Positions 39,120 to 51,424 of a stretch of 64,000 nt of DNA are shown here, piece after piece. The DNA is from Lamprobacter modestohalophilus (GTDB lineage: Bacteria > Pseudomonadota > Gammaproteobacteria > Chromatiales > Chromatiaceae), in NCBI RefSeq assembly GCF_016583905.1, contig NZ_NRRY01000028.1, positions 1 through 64,000 of the forward strand, given 5' to 3'. The notes below the pieces were generated by a model that saw only the letters and a list, made by a program, of their open reading frames with translations, was not told where the DNA came from and ran no database searches. Each line of letters begins with the position of its first letter. The first letter of the stretch is position 1. A program made the translations under genes and the position numbers.

Positions 39120-41285
39120 ATGTTGGCAGAACAACAGTACGACGTCATCGTCGTCGGTGGCGGTCACGCTGGCACTGAGGCGGCGTTGGCCGCGGCCCGC
39201 GTCGGCGCGCGCACGCTGCTCTTGACCCACAACATCGAGACCATCGGCCAGATGAGCTGTAACCCGGCCATCGGCGGGATTGGCAAGGGCCATCTGGTGC
39301 GCGAGATCGATGCGCTTGGCGGGCTGATGGCGCGCGCAACCGACCGTGCTGGTATCCAGTTCCGGGTGCTGAACCGACGCAAGGGGCCTGCGGTGCGGGC
39401 GACACGCGCCCAGGCCGATCGGATGCTGTATCGCGCTGCGGTACGTGCGGCCGTGGAGACGGCGCCGAATCTGGATCTGTTCCAGCAGGCGGTCGATGAT
39501 TTGCTGCTGGAGTCGGATGGCCAGGCGGAGCGCGTCGTTGGCGTGCGCACCCAGATGGGGCTGGAGTTTCGAGCGCGGGCGGTGGTGCTGACGGTCGGCA
39601 CCTTCTTAGGCGGTAAGATCCATATCGGCCTCAGCAACTATCAGGGCGGTCGCGCCGGTGATCCGCCGTCGAATGCGCTCGCCGAGCGCCTGCGGGCGCT
39701 GCCGTTTCGCGTTGAGCGGCTGAAGACCGGCACGCCGCCGCGCATCGCCGCGCGCAGCATCGACTACAGCAAGCTCGAGGAGCAGCCAGGCGATGCACCC
39801 GTGCCGGTGTTCTCCTATCTCGGCAGCTCCGCTGAGCATCCGCGCCAAGTCAGCTGCCACATCGCCCGTACCACTGAGCGCACGCATGAGATCATCCGCG
39901 GCGGCCTGTCGCGCTCGCCGATGTATTCGGGTGTGATCGAGAGCATCGGCCCGCGCTACTGCCCGTCGATCGAAGACAAGATCGTGCGCTTTGCCGACAA
40001 GACCTCGCATCAGATCTTCGTCGAGCCGGAGGGCCTGGAGAGCGGCGAGATCTATCCGAACGGTATCTCGACCAGCCTGCCCTTCGATGTCCAGCACGCG
40101 CTGGTGCGCTCGATCCCGGGCTTCGAGCAGGCGCATCTGACCCGGCCTGGCTATGCGATCGAATACGACTTCTTTGATCCGCGCGATCTCTCGCCGTCGC
40201 TCGAGACGCATTTCGTGCCGGGCCTGTTCTTTGCCGGTCAGATCAATGGCACCACCGGTTACGAGGAGGCCGCAGCACAGGGCCTGCTGGCGGGCGTGAA
40301 TGCCGCTCGGCAGGTGCAGGGGTTGGAGCCTTGGTCGCCGAGGCGCGATGAGGCCTATCTCGGCGTGCTGGTCGATGATCTGATTACGCGTGGCACCAAC
40401 GAGCCTTACCGGATGTTCACTAGCCGCGCCGAATATCGGCTGATGTTGCGCGAGGACAACGCGGATCTTCGCCTAACCGAGACCGGGCGCCGGCTTGGGT
40501 TGGTAGACGACGTGCGCTGGCAGCGTTTCGAGGCCAAGCGCGAGGCGATTGAGCGCGAGCAGCAGCGCCTGCGTGCCTGCTGGGTGCGGCCTGGGACTGA
40601 GCTGGCGGCGGAGGTCGAGCGGCATACCGGCGAGTCGATCAAGCGGGAGGTGCGGGCGCTGGAATTGCTGGCCCGGCCGGCGGTTGGGTATCTCGATCTG
40701 GTTGTCTGCGAGGGTATCGGTGATCCGCTCGGTGTGTCTGCGCGGTCATCGCCATCGCTTTCTGACCATGCCGAGACTGACGCCATGCTGAATGAGCATG
40801 ATGCTGGTCAGGGTGGCGCTGAGTTCAGGGTTGCTGATGGCGCCGATAGCGCAGGTGAAACCGATAGCGCAGGTGAAACCGATAGCGCAGGTGAAACCGA
40901 TAGCGCAGGTGAAACCTTACCGGAGCTAGTTAGCGGGCCAGTTGCCATGTTACCTGATCAAAGCGGCGCGAGCGAAGCGGCTACAGTGTCCTCTGCCGCG
41001 CGTCATCCGGATGCAGCAGCGATCGCCGAACAGGTCGAGATCCAGGCAGCCTATGGCGGCTATCTCGCGCGACAGCTGGATGAGGTCGAGCGTCAGCGTG
41101 GGCAGGAGGCGCGCTCGCTGCCGGTCGATTTCGATTACGAGAAGGTTCGCGGCTTATCGTCAGAGGTATCGGAGAAACTGCGGCGGGTGCGGCCCACAAC
41201 CTTGGGCCAGGCCGCGCGGATTCCGGGGGTGACCCCGGCAGCGGTGTCGCTCCTGCTGATCCATCTCAAGCGGCTGAGTGCCTGA
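39120..41285 (+). CDS. mnmG: MnmG (GidA) tRNA U34 modification enzyme with internal insertion
   Basis: FAD-dependent partner of MnmE that builds (carboxymethyl)aminomethyl groups on U34 of several tRNAs. The N-terminal Rossmann motif is [20 protein letters not shown]; also present are [44 protein letters not shown] and the C-terminal [28 protein letters not shown]. At 721 residues it is about 90 longer than E. coli MnmG (629). The excess sits in the C-terminal helical region (about 550-640), contains DSAGET four times, and precedes [25 protein letters not shown] eight bases before the ATG supports the start. Confidence 0.96.
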   Translation: MLAEQQYDVIVVGGGHAGTEAALAAARVGARTLLLTHNIETIGQMSCNPAIGGIGKGHLVREIDALGGLMARATDRAGIQFRVLNRRKGPAVRATRAQADRMLYRAAVRAAVETAPNLDLFQQAVDDLLLESDGQAERVVGVRTQMGLEFRARAVVLTVGTFLGGKIHIGLSNYQGGRAGDPPSNALAERLRALPFRVERLKTGTPPRIAARSIDYSKLEEQPGDAPVPVFSYLGSSAEHPRQVSCHIARTTERTHEIIRGGLSRSPMYSGVIESIGPRYCPSIEDKIVRFADKTSHQIFVEPEGLESGEIYPNGISTSLPFDVQHALVRSIPGFEQAHLTRPGYAIEYDFFDPRDLSPSLETHFVPGLFFAGQINGTTGYEEAAAQGLLAGVNAARQVQGLEPWSPRRDEAYLGVLVDDLITRGTNEPYRMFTSRAEYRLMLREDNADLRLTETGRRLGLVDDVRWQRFEAKREAIEREQQRLRACWVRPGTELAAEVERHTGESIKREVRALELLARPAVGYLDLVVCEGIGDPLGVSARSSPSLSDHAETDAMLNEHDAGQGGAEFRVADGADSAGETDSAGETDSAGETDSAGETLPELVSGPVAMLPDQSGASEAATVSSAARHPDAAAIAEQVEIQAAYGGYLARQLDEVERQRGQEARSLPVDFDYEKVRGLSSEVSEKLRRVRPTTLGQAARIPGVTPAAVSLLLIHLKRLSA
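40845..40916 (+). repeat. Tandem repeat, 18-bp GATAGCGCAGGTGAAACC x4 inside mnmG
   Basis: Four perfect in-frame copies encode Asp-Ser-Ala-Gly-Glu-Thr repeats within the extra segment of MnmG. Identity between copies indicates recent duplication. Confidence 0.97.
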
Positions 41286-41295
41286 TCGAGCTGCG

Positions 41296-41330
41296 TATCC
41301 CATATCCCATATCCCATATCCCATATCCCG
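41296..41330. repeat. Tandem repeat, 7-bp TATCCCA x5 between mnmG and rsmG
   Basis: Five units (last with G in place of A) fill most of the 75-bp mnmG-rsmG gap. The unit is not a multiple of three, in contrast with repeats inside genes. Confidence 0.95.
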
Positions 41331-41360
41331 TTGAGATCAGATTCATGAGACTCGATTCGC

Positions 41361-42071
41361 GTGGCTGTTGATCCTTCGGCGCTGCGAGCCCAGCTCGACG
41401 CCGGGTTGGCGGCAATGCCGGCGGAGATCGGCCATGCCCTCGACCAGCCCGCGCGTGACCGGCTGATCCAGTATCTGCAGCTGCTCGGGCGGTGGAATCA
41501 GGCCTATAACCTGACCGCGATCCGTGATCCGCGCGAGCAGGTCGCGCGGCATCTGCTCGACAGTCTGGCGGTGCTGCCTTGGTTGACCCGCGGGCCGGTG
41601 CTGGACTTGGGCACCGGTGCCGGGCTTCCCGGTATTCCTCTGGCCACGGCGCGGCCGGACCTGGACTTCACCCTGCTGGATAGCAATGGCAAAAAGACGC
41701 GGTTCGTGCGTCAGGCGGTGTTGGATCTCGGCCTAAAGAATGTCGAGGTGATCCAGATTCGACTTGAGGCGTACCGGCCGGAGCGCAAATTCGCTACTAT
41801 TGTCGCCCGCGCTTTAGCGTCGCTGCCGAGCCTCTGCGCCAGCGCCCAGGGCTTATCGCTCGCAGATGGCCGCCTGCTGGCGTTGAAGGGCCGTTTGGCT
41901 GAGGACGAGCTGGCGGCGCTGATCGCAAGCCGGAGCAGCGCTGAGTCCGATGCATCGCTAGCGACTGAGGCTCGGCTCGGCGAGCCCCGTCTCCACCCCC
42001 TCGTTGTTCCTGGTGTCGACGGCGAGCGTTCCCTGATTGAAGTTCCCCTCGACGGCAGTATCCATGTCTAG
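41361..42071 (+). CDS. rsmG: RsmG, 16S rRNA G527 N7-methyltransferase
   Basis: SAM-dependent methyltransferase of 16S rRNA. Motifs: YLQLLGRWNQAYNLTAIRDP, RHLLDSLAVLPWL, SAM-binding VLDLGTGAGLPGIPLA, FTLLDSNGKKTRFVRQAV. The 236-residue frame begins at a GTG; no good Shine-Dalgarno precedes it, so the exact start is uncertain. The gene ends 8 nt inside parA. Order mnmG-rsmG-parA-parB-atp is the standard near-origin arrangement in gammaproteobacteria. E. coli RsmG is 207 residues; the surplus is at the C-terminus. Confidence 0.94.
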   Translation: MAVDPSALRAQLDAGLAAMPAEIGHALDQPARDRLIQYLQLLGRWNQAYNLTAIRDPREQVARHLLDSLAVLPWLTRGPVLDLGTGAGLPGIPLATARPDLDFTLLDSNGKKTRFVRQAVLDLGLKNVEVIQIRLEAYRPERKFATIVARALASLPSLCASAQGLSLADGRLLALKGRLAEDELAALIASRSSAESDASLATEARLGEPRLHPLVVPGVDGERSLIEVPLDGSIHV

Positions 42072-42858
42072 TATCCGAACCATCGCCATCGCCAACCAAA
42101 AAGGCGGTGTTGGCAAGACAACGACGGCGGTCAATCTAGCGGCCTCGCTGGCTGCGATTGGTCGGCGCGTGCTTTTGGTCGACCTCGATCCCCAGGGCAA
42201 TGCGACCATGGGCGTCGGGGTCGATAAGAACGGACTCGAGCGCACCGGCTGTGATCTCCTGATGGGCGAGGCCGGCTTCGCTGATTGTGTGGTGCGGATC
42301 GAGGCCCCGGCGCCGGGGTTTGATCTGCTGCCCTCGAACGGCGATATGACCGCTGCCGAGGTCGGGCTGATGCAGTCTGACCAGCGAGAGCGGGCCTTGG
42401 CGGAGGCGCTGGCCAGTGTCGCCGATGCCTACGAGATCGTGCTCGTCGATTGTCCGCCCTCGTTGAACATGCTGACAGTGAATGCGTTGGTCGCCGCTGA
42501 CGGGGTCCTGATCCCGATTCAGTGCGAGTACTACGCGCTGGAAGGGTTGTCAGCGCTGCTCGATACGGTCGAGCAGATCCGCGGCAGCCGCAATGCCGGG
42601 CTGCGCATCGAGGGCATCCTCCGTACCATGCATGATCCGCGTAACAATCTCGCCAATCAGGTCTCGACCCAGCTGGTGACGCATTTCACCGCTGAGGTCT
42701 ATCGCACCATCATCCCGCGCAATGTGCGGCTGGCCGAGGCACCCAGCCATGGGCTGCCGGCGCTGCTCTACGATCAGAGTTCGCGCGGCGCTGTTGCCTA
42801 TCAAGCCTTGGCGAGCGAGGTGTTGCGGCGGCGCGAGCGCACGCCGAGCGCGGCCTAG
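42064..42858 (+). CDS. parA: ParA (Soj) chromosome-partitioning ATPase
   Basis: Walker-type ATPase that moves ParB-parS complexes. The start is MSSIRTIAIANQKGGVGKTT (264 residues), overlapping the end of rsmG by 8 nt. The deviant Walker A KGGVGKTTTAVNLAASL, the switch motif VDLDPQGNATMGVG, and VLVDCPPSLNMLTVNALVAADGVLIPIQCEYYALEGLS are intact. Short form without an N-terminal DNA-binding domain, so a chromosomal Soj type. parB follows after 50 bp. Confidence 0.96.
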   Translation: MSSIRTIAIANQKGGVGKTTTAVNLAASLAAIGRRVLLVDLDPQGNATMGVGVDKNGLERTGCDLLMGEAGFADCVVRIEAPAPGFDLLPSNGDMTAAEVGLMQSDQRERALAEALASVADAYEIVLVDCPPSLNMLTVNALVAADGVLIPIQCEYYALEGLSALLDTVEQIRGSRNAGLRIEGILRTMHDPRNNLANQVSTQLVTHFTAEVYRTIIPRNVRLAEAPSHGLPALLYDQSSRGAVAYQALASEVLRRRERTPSAA

Positions 42859-42908
42859 CGGCTTGCCGTGCCATCGTCTCGCTATCGTCTCGCTATCTCG
42901 GAGCCTCA

Positions 42909-43847
42909 GTGCCGATGACAGTTGCTAAGAAGAAAGGATTGGGCCGTGGGCTCGATGCATTGCTTGGCGGGGCGCGCGAGTCTGCCCTGCCGGAATCCCT
43001 GCCGGAATCCGACGCGGAGCTAACGCCCGTTATGGCTGAAGCGCTCATCGCCCCGGTCGTCGGCGAGGCGGTGCGTGAGCTGCCGTTGGACCAGATCCAG
43101 CGGGGGCGTTATCAGCCGCGACGCGATTTCGATGAGGAGCGCTTGCGCGAGCTCGCCGACTCAATCGCGGCCCAAGGTGTGATTCAGCCGATCGTGGTGC
43201 GCTCAGTCGAGCCCGGGCGCTACGAGATCGTTGCTGGCGAGCGCCGTTGGCGTGCGAGCCAGCAAGCAGGGCTCGAGCGTATCCCGGTGGTGGTGCGTGA
43301 TGTCACCGAACAGGCTGCGCTGGCCATCGCGCTGATCGAGAACATTCAGCGCGATGACCTGCATCCGCTCGAGGAGGCCGGTGCGCTTCGGCGTCTACTG
43401 GACGAGTTCGGCCTCAGCCATCTGCAGGTGGCCGAGGCGGTGGGTAAGTCCCGCAGTACGGTGACGAATCTGCTGCGCCTGCTCGAACTCGAGGATGAGG
43501 TCAAGACGCTCTTGGACGACAGGCGCCTCGAGATGGGGCATGCGCGCGCGCTGCTCGGCCTCCGTGGAGAGCAGCAGATCAAGGCTGCGCGCCAAGTAGT
43601 CATGCAGGGGCTCTCGGTGCGCGACACCGAGCGCTTGATTCGCCGCCTACAAACCGATGCCGATGATCCGCCCGTGAGCCATACCGAGCCGGCGCCGGAC
43701 CCGAACATCCGCCAACTGCAAGACGCTCTTGCCGAGCGTCTTGGGGCGCGGGTGGCGATCAAGCACGGCAGCAAGGGGACGGGCCGGCTGGTGATCAACT
43801 ACAACAGCCTCGACGAGCTTGACGGCATCCTGGCACATATCCGCTAG
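42909..43847 (+). CDS. parB: ParB (Spo0J) centromere-binding CTPase
   Basis: Binds parS and spreads as a CTP-dependent clamp. N-terminal KKKGLGRGLDALLGG is the usual ParA-stimulating peptide; the CTP-binding region has QPRRDFDEERLRELADSI and GERRWRASQQAGLERIPVV; then ENIQRDDLHPLEEA and the helix-turn-helix LSHLQVAEAVGKSRSTVTNLLRLL. I keep the GTG at 42909 because CGGAG lies 5 nt upstream; the ATG at 42915 would remove two residues. Normal length (312). I saw no parS-like TGTTTCACGTGAAACA in the window. Confidence 0.95.
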   Translation: MPMTVAKKKGLGRGLDALLGGARESALPESLPESDAELTPVMAEALIAPVVGEAVRELPLDQIQRGRYQPRRDFDEERLRELADSIAAQGVIQPIVVRSVEPGRYEIVAGERRWRASQQAGLERIPVVVRDVTEQAALAIALIENIQRDDLHPLEEAGALRRLLDEFGLSHLQVAEAVGKSRSTVTNLLRLLELEDEVKTLLDDRRLEMGHARALLGLRGEQQIKAARQVVMQGLSVRDTERLIRRLQTDADDPPVSHTEPAPDPNIRQLQDALAERLGARVAIKHGSKGTGRLVINYNSLDELDGILAHIR

Positions 43848-44034
43848 CCAAAAGGGCATAAGCAATCTCGATGGGCCCTATCGATATAAAACAGTTTATG
43901 GCTGCATCAGGGCAAACGCTGTGTCGCTTCTTCACACTGTTTTTAAAGAGATTTTATTGTTTTTAGGTGGCTTACTGTCCCCTGAAGCCGGTGCTATTTT
44001 GGCGCCGTGAGCGGTTCTCCGTCGCCCATAGGCG

Positions 44035-44064
44035 TTGACCCGAATATTCAGCAGAACTTATACT
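44035..44064 (+). promoter_or_regulatory. Predicted sigma70 promoter of the atp operon
   Basis: TTGACC (five of six) at 44035-44040 and TATACT (five of six) at 44059-44064 are separated by 18 bp. The implied transcription start near 44071 leaves only about 20 nt of leader containing AGGAGG at 44076-44081 before the atpI start. The upstream gap 43848-44034 contains no gene. Confidence 0.7.
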
Positions 44065-44089
44065 CCTCGGGCTTTAGGAGGGCGGCCAC

Positions 44090-44491
44090 ATTTCAACCCA
44101 CGCCGACAGTCTGAGTATTCCAGACCGCGTACAGCTCAAACGGCTGCTCGTCTGGCAGGGTATTGTGGCAGTGATGGTCGTATCGGCCGCCTTCCCGTTC
44201 GGTCTGGATGTAGTGCGCTCAGCAGCCGTTGGCGCTGGCGCCTGCCTCCTCGCGAATTGGTACTTCGCATACCGCGTCTTTCAGCGCTACCAAGCGCAAG
44301 AGCCGGGACGTTTGCTCGCTCGCATCTATGGCGCCGAGCTCGCGAAGATTGCAATTGCCCTAGCCGTTTTCGGCCTGGCGTTCGCACTGCTGGACGACCT
44401 AAGACCGCTGGCGCTATTTGGCGCTTACTTGGCGGTCCAAATGGTGCCAGCGGTGCTCGCGCAGCGCCCGGATGCACGCTCGAATAGCTAA
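44090..44491 (+). CDS. atpI: AtpI, accessory subunit of F1Fo ATP synthase (probable AUU start)
   Basis: Small membrane protein assisting c-ring assembly, first gene of the operon. From ATT at 44090 the frame gives 133 residues beginning (M)STHADSLSIPDRVQLKRLLV, then membrane segments IVAVMVVSAAFPFGLDVV, AVGAGACLLANWYFAYRVF, AKIAIALAVFGLAFALL and LALFGAYLAVQMVPAVL. No ATG, GTG or TTG exists between AGGAGG (44076-44081) and codon 26. The first GTG (44165) would remove the basic N-terminus and is not preceded by a ribosome-binding site. ATT lies 8 nt after the perfect AGGAGG. Atypical start codon inferred, not proven. Confidence 0.8.
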   Translation: MSTHADSLSIPDRVQLKRLLVWQGIVAVMVVSAAFPFGLDVVRSAAVGAGACLLANWYFAYRVFQRYQAQEPGRLLARIYGAELAKIAIALAVFGLAFALLDDLRPLALFGAYLAVQMVPAVLAQRPDARSNS

Positions 44492-45679
<1,188 letters not shown>

Positions 45680-45739
45680 TCTCGTCTCGTCCCGGACGGA
45701 CAGCAACGCTCACCGCGCGTCCCCCAACGAGGCAATAGG

Positions 45740-46210
45740 ATGAACATCAATCTGACCCTCATCAGCCAGATGATCGCATTCGCGATCTTCGTGGCGTTTT
45801 GTATGAAATACGTCTGGCCGCCGATCATGAAGGCGCTAGACGAGCGGGCGACCAAGATCGCCGAAGGCTTGGCAGCCGCCGAGCGTGGCCAGCAAGAGCA
45901 AGAGATTGGCCGCCAGAAGGCCCTGGAAGAGATGAAAGCGGCAAAGGCTAAGGCGGCCGATATCGTTGCTCAGGCCCAGAAGCGTTACAACGAGGTCATG
46001 GATGAGGCCAAGCGTGATGCACAGGGCGAGGCCGATCGCATCAAAACGGCGGCCCATGCCGAGATCGAGCAGGAAACCAATCGGGCGCGCGAGGAATTGC
46101 GTGAGCGCATGGCCGCGCTGGCCGTGGCCGCTGCCGAGAAGGTCTTGGAAAAAGAGATCGATGCCAGTGCGCACAAGGCACTGATCGACTCCTTCGCAAA
46201 ACAGCTTTAG
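45740..46210 (+). CDS. atpF: ATP synthase Fo subunit b
   Basis: Peripheral stalk subunit, 156 residues: one N-terminal membrane helix ([23 protein letters not shown]) followed by a long charged coiled coil (about 30-140), with the conserved [13 protein letters not shown] segment. Only one b gene is present, as is normal for gammaproteobacteria rather than the b/b' pair of phototrophic alphaproteobacteria. GGCAATAGG precedes the ATG. Confidence 0.96.
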   Translation: MNINLTLISQMIAFAIFVAFCMKYVWPPIMKALDERATKIAEGLAAAERGQQEQEIGRQKALEEMKAAKAKAADIVAQAQKRYNEVMDEAKRDAQGEADRIKTAAHAEIEQETNRAREELRERMAALAVAAAEKVLEKEIDASAHKALIDSFAKQL

Positions 46211-46219
46211 GACGCGTCA

Positions 46220-46759
46220 ATGGCCGGAGACAGCACAACCATCGCGCGACCCTATGCCGAGGCCGCCTTCGAGGTGGCCCGCGCCAGCAAGCAGCTCGAT
46301 GCTTGGTCCGACGCCCTAGCCAAGCTTGCCGACATTGTTGCTGATCCGCAGGTCGCCTCCCAGATCGGGAATCCGAATCTCAGTGATCGCGAACTGGTGG
46401 ATCTGCTCTTTGCGGTCGCTGGCGAGGGGTTGAGCGTCGAGGTCCAGAATCTGGTCCGTCTGCTCGCCGAAAATGAGCGGCTGACGGTCTTGCCCGATCT
46501 CGCTCGCCTCTTTGAGGCCCGCAAAACCGCGGTCCAGGGTGTTCGCCACATCCAGATCCGCAGCGCTTATGCACTGTCGGCTGCAGAGCAGAAGACCCTT
46601 CAGTCGTCACTGAAGAGCCACTTTGGCGCTGAGGTCGAGCTGACGGTCGAGGAAGACTCAAGCCTCATCGGCGGTCTCGAAGTCCGCGCCGACGACGTCG
46701 TTATCGACGGCTCGGTGCGTGGCAGGCTGCAGCAGCTGGCTAACGAATTGCAATTCTGA
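46220..46759 (+). CDS. atpH: ATP synthase F1 subunit delta
   Basis: Connects the b stalk to the top of F1. 179 residues; N-terminal [20 protein letters not shown] and C-terminal [36 protein letters not shown] are diagnostic. It starts 9 bp after atpF, and atpA follows 13 bp after its stop. Confidence 0.96.
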   Translation: MAGDSTTIARPYAEAAFEVARASKQLDAWSDALAKLADIVADPQVASQIGNPNLSDRELVDLLFAVAGEGLSVEVQNLVRLLAENERLTVLPDLARLFEARKTAVQGVRHIQIRSAYALSAAEQKTLQSSLKSHFGAEVELTVEEDSSLIGGLEVRADDVVIDGSVRGRLQQLANELQF

Positions 46760-46772
46760 ACGGGACACCGCC

Positions 46773-48314
46773 ATGCAACTCAATCCCTCCGAGATCAGTG
46801 ATCTCATCAAACAGAAGATCGAGCAGTTCGACATCAAGACCGAGGCGCGAGCCGAAGGCACGATTGTCAGCTTGACCGATGGTATCGTCCGCATCTACGG
46901 GCTCTCTGACGCCCAGTACTACGAGATGCTGGAGTTCCCGAACAACACCTTCGGGCTCGCGCTGAACTTGGAGCGGGACTCGGTGGGCGCCGTTATCCTC
47001 GGCGACTACACGCATCTCTCCGAAGGCGACTGGGCGCGCTGCACCGGCCGCGTGCTCGAGGTGCCGGTGGGTGAGGGCCTGCTCGGTCGCGTGGTTGATC
47101 CGCTCGGAACGCCGCTCGATGGCAAAGGCCCGGTCAAGGCTGAGGCGCAGTCGTCGATCGAAAAGATCGCCCCCGGCGTTATCGCACGTCAGTCGGTCGA
47201 TCAGCCAATGCAGACCGGCCTCAAGGCCATCGACGCCATGGTTCCGGTCGGCCGCGGCCAGCGCGAGTTGATCATCGGTGACCGCCAGACCGGTAAGACC
47301 GCCGTCGCCCTGGATGCGATCATCAATCAGAAGGGCACCGGCGTTAAGTGTATCTACGTCGCTGTCGGCCAGAAGAACTCATCGGTCGCCGCGGTGCAGC
47401 GCAAGCTCGAAGAGTTTGGCGCGATGGAGCACACCATCATCGTCCACGCTGGCGCTTCGGATTCAGCGGCGCTGCAGTTCATCGCACCCTACTCGGGCTG
47501 CGCAATGGGCGAGTATTTCCGCGATAAGGGCGAAGACGCGCTGATCGTCTACGACGATCTGACCAAGCAGGCCTGGGCCTATCGTCAGGTCTCGTTGCTG
47601 CTGCGTCGTCCGCCGGGTCGTGAGGCCTATCCGGGTGATGTGTTCTATCTGCATTCGCGTCTGCTCGAGCGTGCCGCGCGCGTCAACGCCGACTACGTCG
47701 AGAAGGCCACGGGCGGTAAGGTCAAGGGAAAGACCGGCTCCCTGACCGCGCTACCGATCATCGAGACCCAGGCCGGTGACGTCTCGGCCTTCGTCCCCAC
47801 CAACGTCATCTCGATCACCGACGGTCAGATCTTCCTCGAGAGTGATCTGTTCAACGCTGGCATTCGGCCTGCGATCAACGCCGGTCTCTCGGTATCGCGT
47901 GTTGGTGGTGCGGCTCAGACCAAGATCATCAAGAAGCTCGGCGGTGGTATCCGTCTGGCACTGGCGCAGTTCCGTGAGCTGGCGGCCTTCTCGCAGTTTG
48001 CATCGGATCTTGATGAGGCGACGCGCAAGCAACTCGAGCGCGGCGAGCGCGTGACCGAACTGATGAAGCAGCTGCAGTATCATCCGCTGAATGTCGGTGA
48101 GATGGCCGTCTCGCTGTTCGCGGCGAATGAAGGCTATCTCGACGACGTCGACGTGAAGAAGGTCGTCGACTTCGAGCGTGCCCTGCAGAGCTATATGTCC
48201 AGCAGTCACAAGGCGCTGCTCGACGACATCAACGCCTCGGGCAAATACGACGACGAGGTTCAGAGCGCGCTGCACAGTGCGCTGAAGGACTTCAAGGCCA
48301 ACAACACCTGGTGA
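46773..48314 (+). CDS. atpA: ATP synthase F1 subunit alpha
   Basis: 513-residue non-catalytic nucleotide-binding subunit. The start is [19 protein letters not shown]; an in-frame ATG 54 bp upstream lies within atpH and would add non-homologous residues. Walker [66 protein letters not shown], and [19 protein letters not shown] with the arginine-finger region are intact. Length equals the E. coli protein (513). Confidence 0.98.
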   Translation: MQLNPSEISDLIKQKIEQFDIKTEARAEGTIVSLTDGIVRIYGLSDAQYYEMLEFPNNTFGLALNLERDSVGAVILGDYTHLSEGDWARCTGRVLEVPVGEGLLGRVVDPLGTPLDGKGPVKAEAQSSIEKIAPGVIARQSVDQPMQTGLKAIDAMVPVGRGQRELIIGDRQTGKTAVALDAIINQKGTGVKCIYVAVGQKNSSVAAVQRKLEEFGAMEHTIIVHAGASDSAALQFIAPYSGCAMGEYFRDKGEDALIVYDDLTKQAWAYRQVSLLLRRPPGREAYPGDVFYLHSRLLERAARVNADYVEKATGGKVKGKTGSLTALPIIETQAGDVSAFVPTNVISITDGQIFLESDLFNAGIRPAINAGLSVSRVGGAAQTKIIKKLGGGIRLALAQFRELAAFSQFASDLDEATRKQLERGERVTELMKQLQYHPLNVGEMAVSLFAANEGYLDDVDVKKVVDFERALQSYMSSSHKALLDDINASGKYDDEVQSALHSALKDFKANNTW

Positions 48315-48430
48315 TGTGCCGGCCCGGGCAGACGTCCGGGCGGCGCGACAGGTGAGTTTGGCTCAACCGAGATAGAGGTCTGGCGTGAGCGCGTCCATCC
48401 GGGCGCGCCCGCTCACACACGGAGCACGCA

Positions 48431-49300
48431 ATGGCAGGCGCCAAAGAGATCCGCACCAAGATTTCGAGCATCAAGAGTACCCAAAAGATCACGGGTGCGA
48501 TGGAGATGGTCGCGACCTCAAAGATGCGTAAGGCGCAAGAGCGTATGCATGCTTCGCGTCCCTATGCAGAAAAGATGCTGCAGGTGATTCGCCACCTGGC
48601 GAAGGCATCGCCCGAGTATCGACACAGCTTCATGGCCGAGCAGCGCGAGATCAAGCGCGTCGGCTACATTGTCGTCTCCTCGGACCGAGGCCTGTGTGGC
48701 GGCTTGAACAGCAATCTGTTCCGGCGCCTGGTGGCCAGCATCAAAGAGCAAAAGACGCAAGGTATCGAGCCGGTCTTTTGCACGATCGGTGGCAAGGCCC
48801 TAGGCTTTTTCCGCCGTTTTGGCGGCAAGGTCGAGGCACAGGTCACGCAGCTTGGTGACAAGCCGCACATCGAGGACCTGATCGGCACCGTCAAGGTGAT
48901 GCTCAACGCCTTCGAGAACGGTGAGGTCGACGCGGTTTACGTCGTCTACAACGAATTCGTCAACACCATGACGCAACAGCCGATGATTCGGCAACTCGTG
49001 CCCTTGCAAGCCGGCGACGAAGAGCGACCGACGGGGCCGGTCTGGGACTATCTCTACGAGCCAGATGCGAGGTTGGTCCTCGACAGTCTGCTGACCCGCT
49101 ATATCGAGTCCCTGGTCTATCAGGCCGTGGTCGAGAACGGTGCCTGCGAGCAGGCCGCGCGTCGCGTGGCGATGAAGGCGGCCTCCGACAACGCTGGCGA
49201 CCTGATCGACGAGCTCCAGCTGGTCTATAACAAGGCGCGCCAGGCGGCGATCACGCAAGAGCTGTCCGAGATCGTCAGCGGCGCAGCCGCCGTTGGCTAA
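48431..49300 (+). CDS. atpG: ATP synthase F1 subunit gamma
   Basis: Central rotor shaft, 289 residues. The N-terminal coiled coil [20 protein letters not shown] followed by [13 protein letters not shown], the [16 protein letters not shown] segment and the C-terminal [31 protein letters not shown] are hallmark sequences. It follows a 116-bp gap after atpA in which the GC-rich inverted words around 48319-48340 (GGCCCGGGCAGACGTCCGGGCGG) could fold, with no U-tract. Confidence 0.97.
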   Translation: MAGAKEIRTKISSIKSTQKITGAMEMVATSKMRKAQERMHASRPYAEKMLQVIRHLAKASPEYRHSFMAEQREIKRVGYIVVSSDRGLCGGLNSNLFRRLVASIKEQKTQGIEPVFCTIGGKALGFFRRFGGKVEAQVTQLGDKPHIEDLIGTVKVMLNAFENGEVDAVYVVYNEFVNTMTQQPMIRQLVPLQAGDEERPTGPVWDYLYEPDARLVLDSLLTRYIESLVYQAVVENGACEQAARRVAMKAASDNAGDLIDELQLVYNKARQAAITQELSEIVSGAAAVG

Positions 49301-49369
49301 CGACCGATCTTGCTCGCGAGTTGTCAGGGCAAGCGCTTCTGATCGCGACGGCAACCGACTTCAAGGTAA

Positions 49370-50791
<1,422 letters not shown>

Positions 50792-50820
50792 TCGCATTGC
50801 GGTCGCGGAGGGTCTGAATC

Positions 50821-51243
50821 ATGGCAATGACTGTTCACGTCGACATCGTTAGTGCGGAGGGGGCGATCCACTCCGGCCTCGCAGCGATGCTCTACGCACC
50901 GGGTGAGATGGGCGAGCTGGGTATCGCAGCGCGTCACGCGCCCTTGATCACCCGGCTCAAGCCCGGCGATGTCCGAGTCGAGGACGACCACGGCAAGCAG
51001 GAGCACTTTTACGTCTCCGGCGGCATGCTCGAGGTTCAGCCCGACATCATCACTGTCCTAGCGGACACCGCGATCCGAGCCGAGAACATTGACGAGGCCA
51101 AGGCTTTGGAGGCCAAGCGCCGCGCCGAGGATGCACTGGCTGGCCAGACCGCTGAGTTTGAATACGCGAAGGCACAGGCCGAGCTCGCCGAGGCCATCGC
51201 TCAGCTGCGCGCGATCGAGAAGCTGCGCAAGATGAGAGGCTGA
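50821..51243 (+). CDS. atpC: ATP synthase F1 subunit epsilon
   Basis: Regulatory rotor subunit, 140 residues: N-terminal beta sandwich ([60 protein letters not shown]) and C-terminal helix pair ([20 protein letters not shown]). Last gene of the operon, followed after 37 bp by a rho-independent terminator. Confidence 0.97.
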   Translation: MAMTVHVDIVSAEGAIHSGLAAMLYAPGEMGELGIAARHAPLITRLKPGDVRVEDDHGKQEHFYVSGGMLEVQPDIITVLADTAIRAENIDEAKALEAKRRAEDALAGQTAEFEYAKAQAELAEAIAQLRAIEKLRKMRG

Positions 51244-51280
51244 TCGCAACGGCGATCACGCCGAGCTTGATGTCCGATCG

Positions 51281-51315
51281 ACACCCCCGCCTCTAAAGCG
51301 GGGGTGTTTTGCTTT
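51281..51315 (+). terminator. Rho-independent terminator of the atp operon
   Basis: ACACCCCCGC (51281-51290) pairs perfectly with GCGGGGGTGT (51298-51307) across loop CTCTAAA and is followed by TTTGCTTT. Placed 37 bp after the atpC stop. Confidence 0.95.
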
Positions 51316-51360
51316 GTGGGACTTGAGGCCGCAGAGGCGTTGTGCGATGCGGTTGGGTTA

Positions 51361-51389
51361 TTATCAGCGCTCGCGCCGCGCGCTATAAC
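51361..51389 (+). promoter_or_regulatory. Predicted sigma70 promoter of glmU
   Basis: TTATCA (four of six) at 51361-51366 and TATAAC (five of six) at 51384-51389 are spaced 17 bp apart, 35 bp before the glmU start and downstream of the atp terminator. Shine-Dalgarno-like AAGGGGAAG precedes the ATG. Confidence 0.6.
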
Positions 51390-51424
51390 TGTTAGGCCGC
51401 TGACTGTTTGAAGGGGAAGCGTCG

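Noticed and set aside
44165-44491. atpI beginning at GTG 44165
   Set aside because: It would delete the N-terminus and part of the first helix, lacks a Shine-Dalgarno, and ignores the perfect AGGAGG that points to ATT at 44090.
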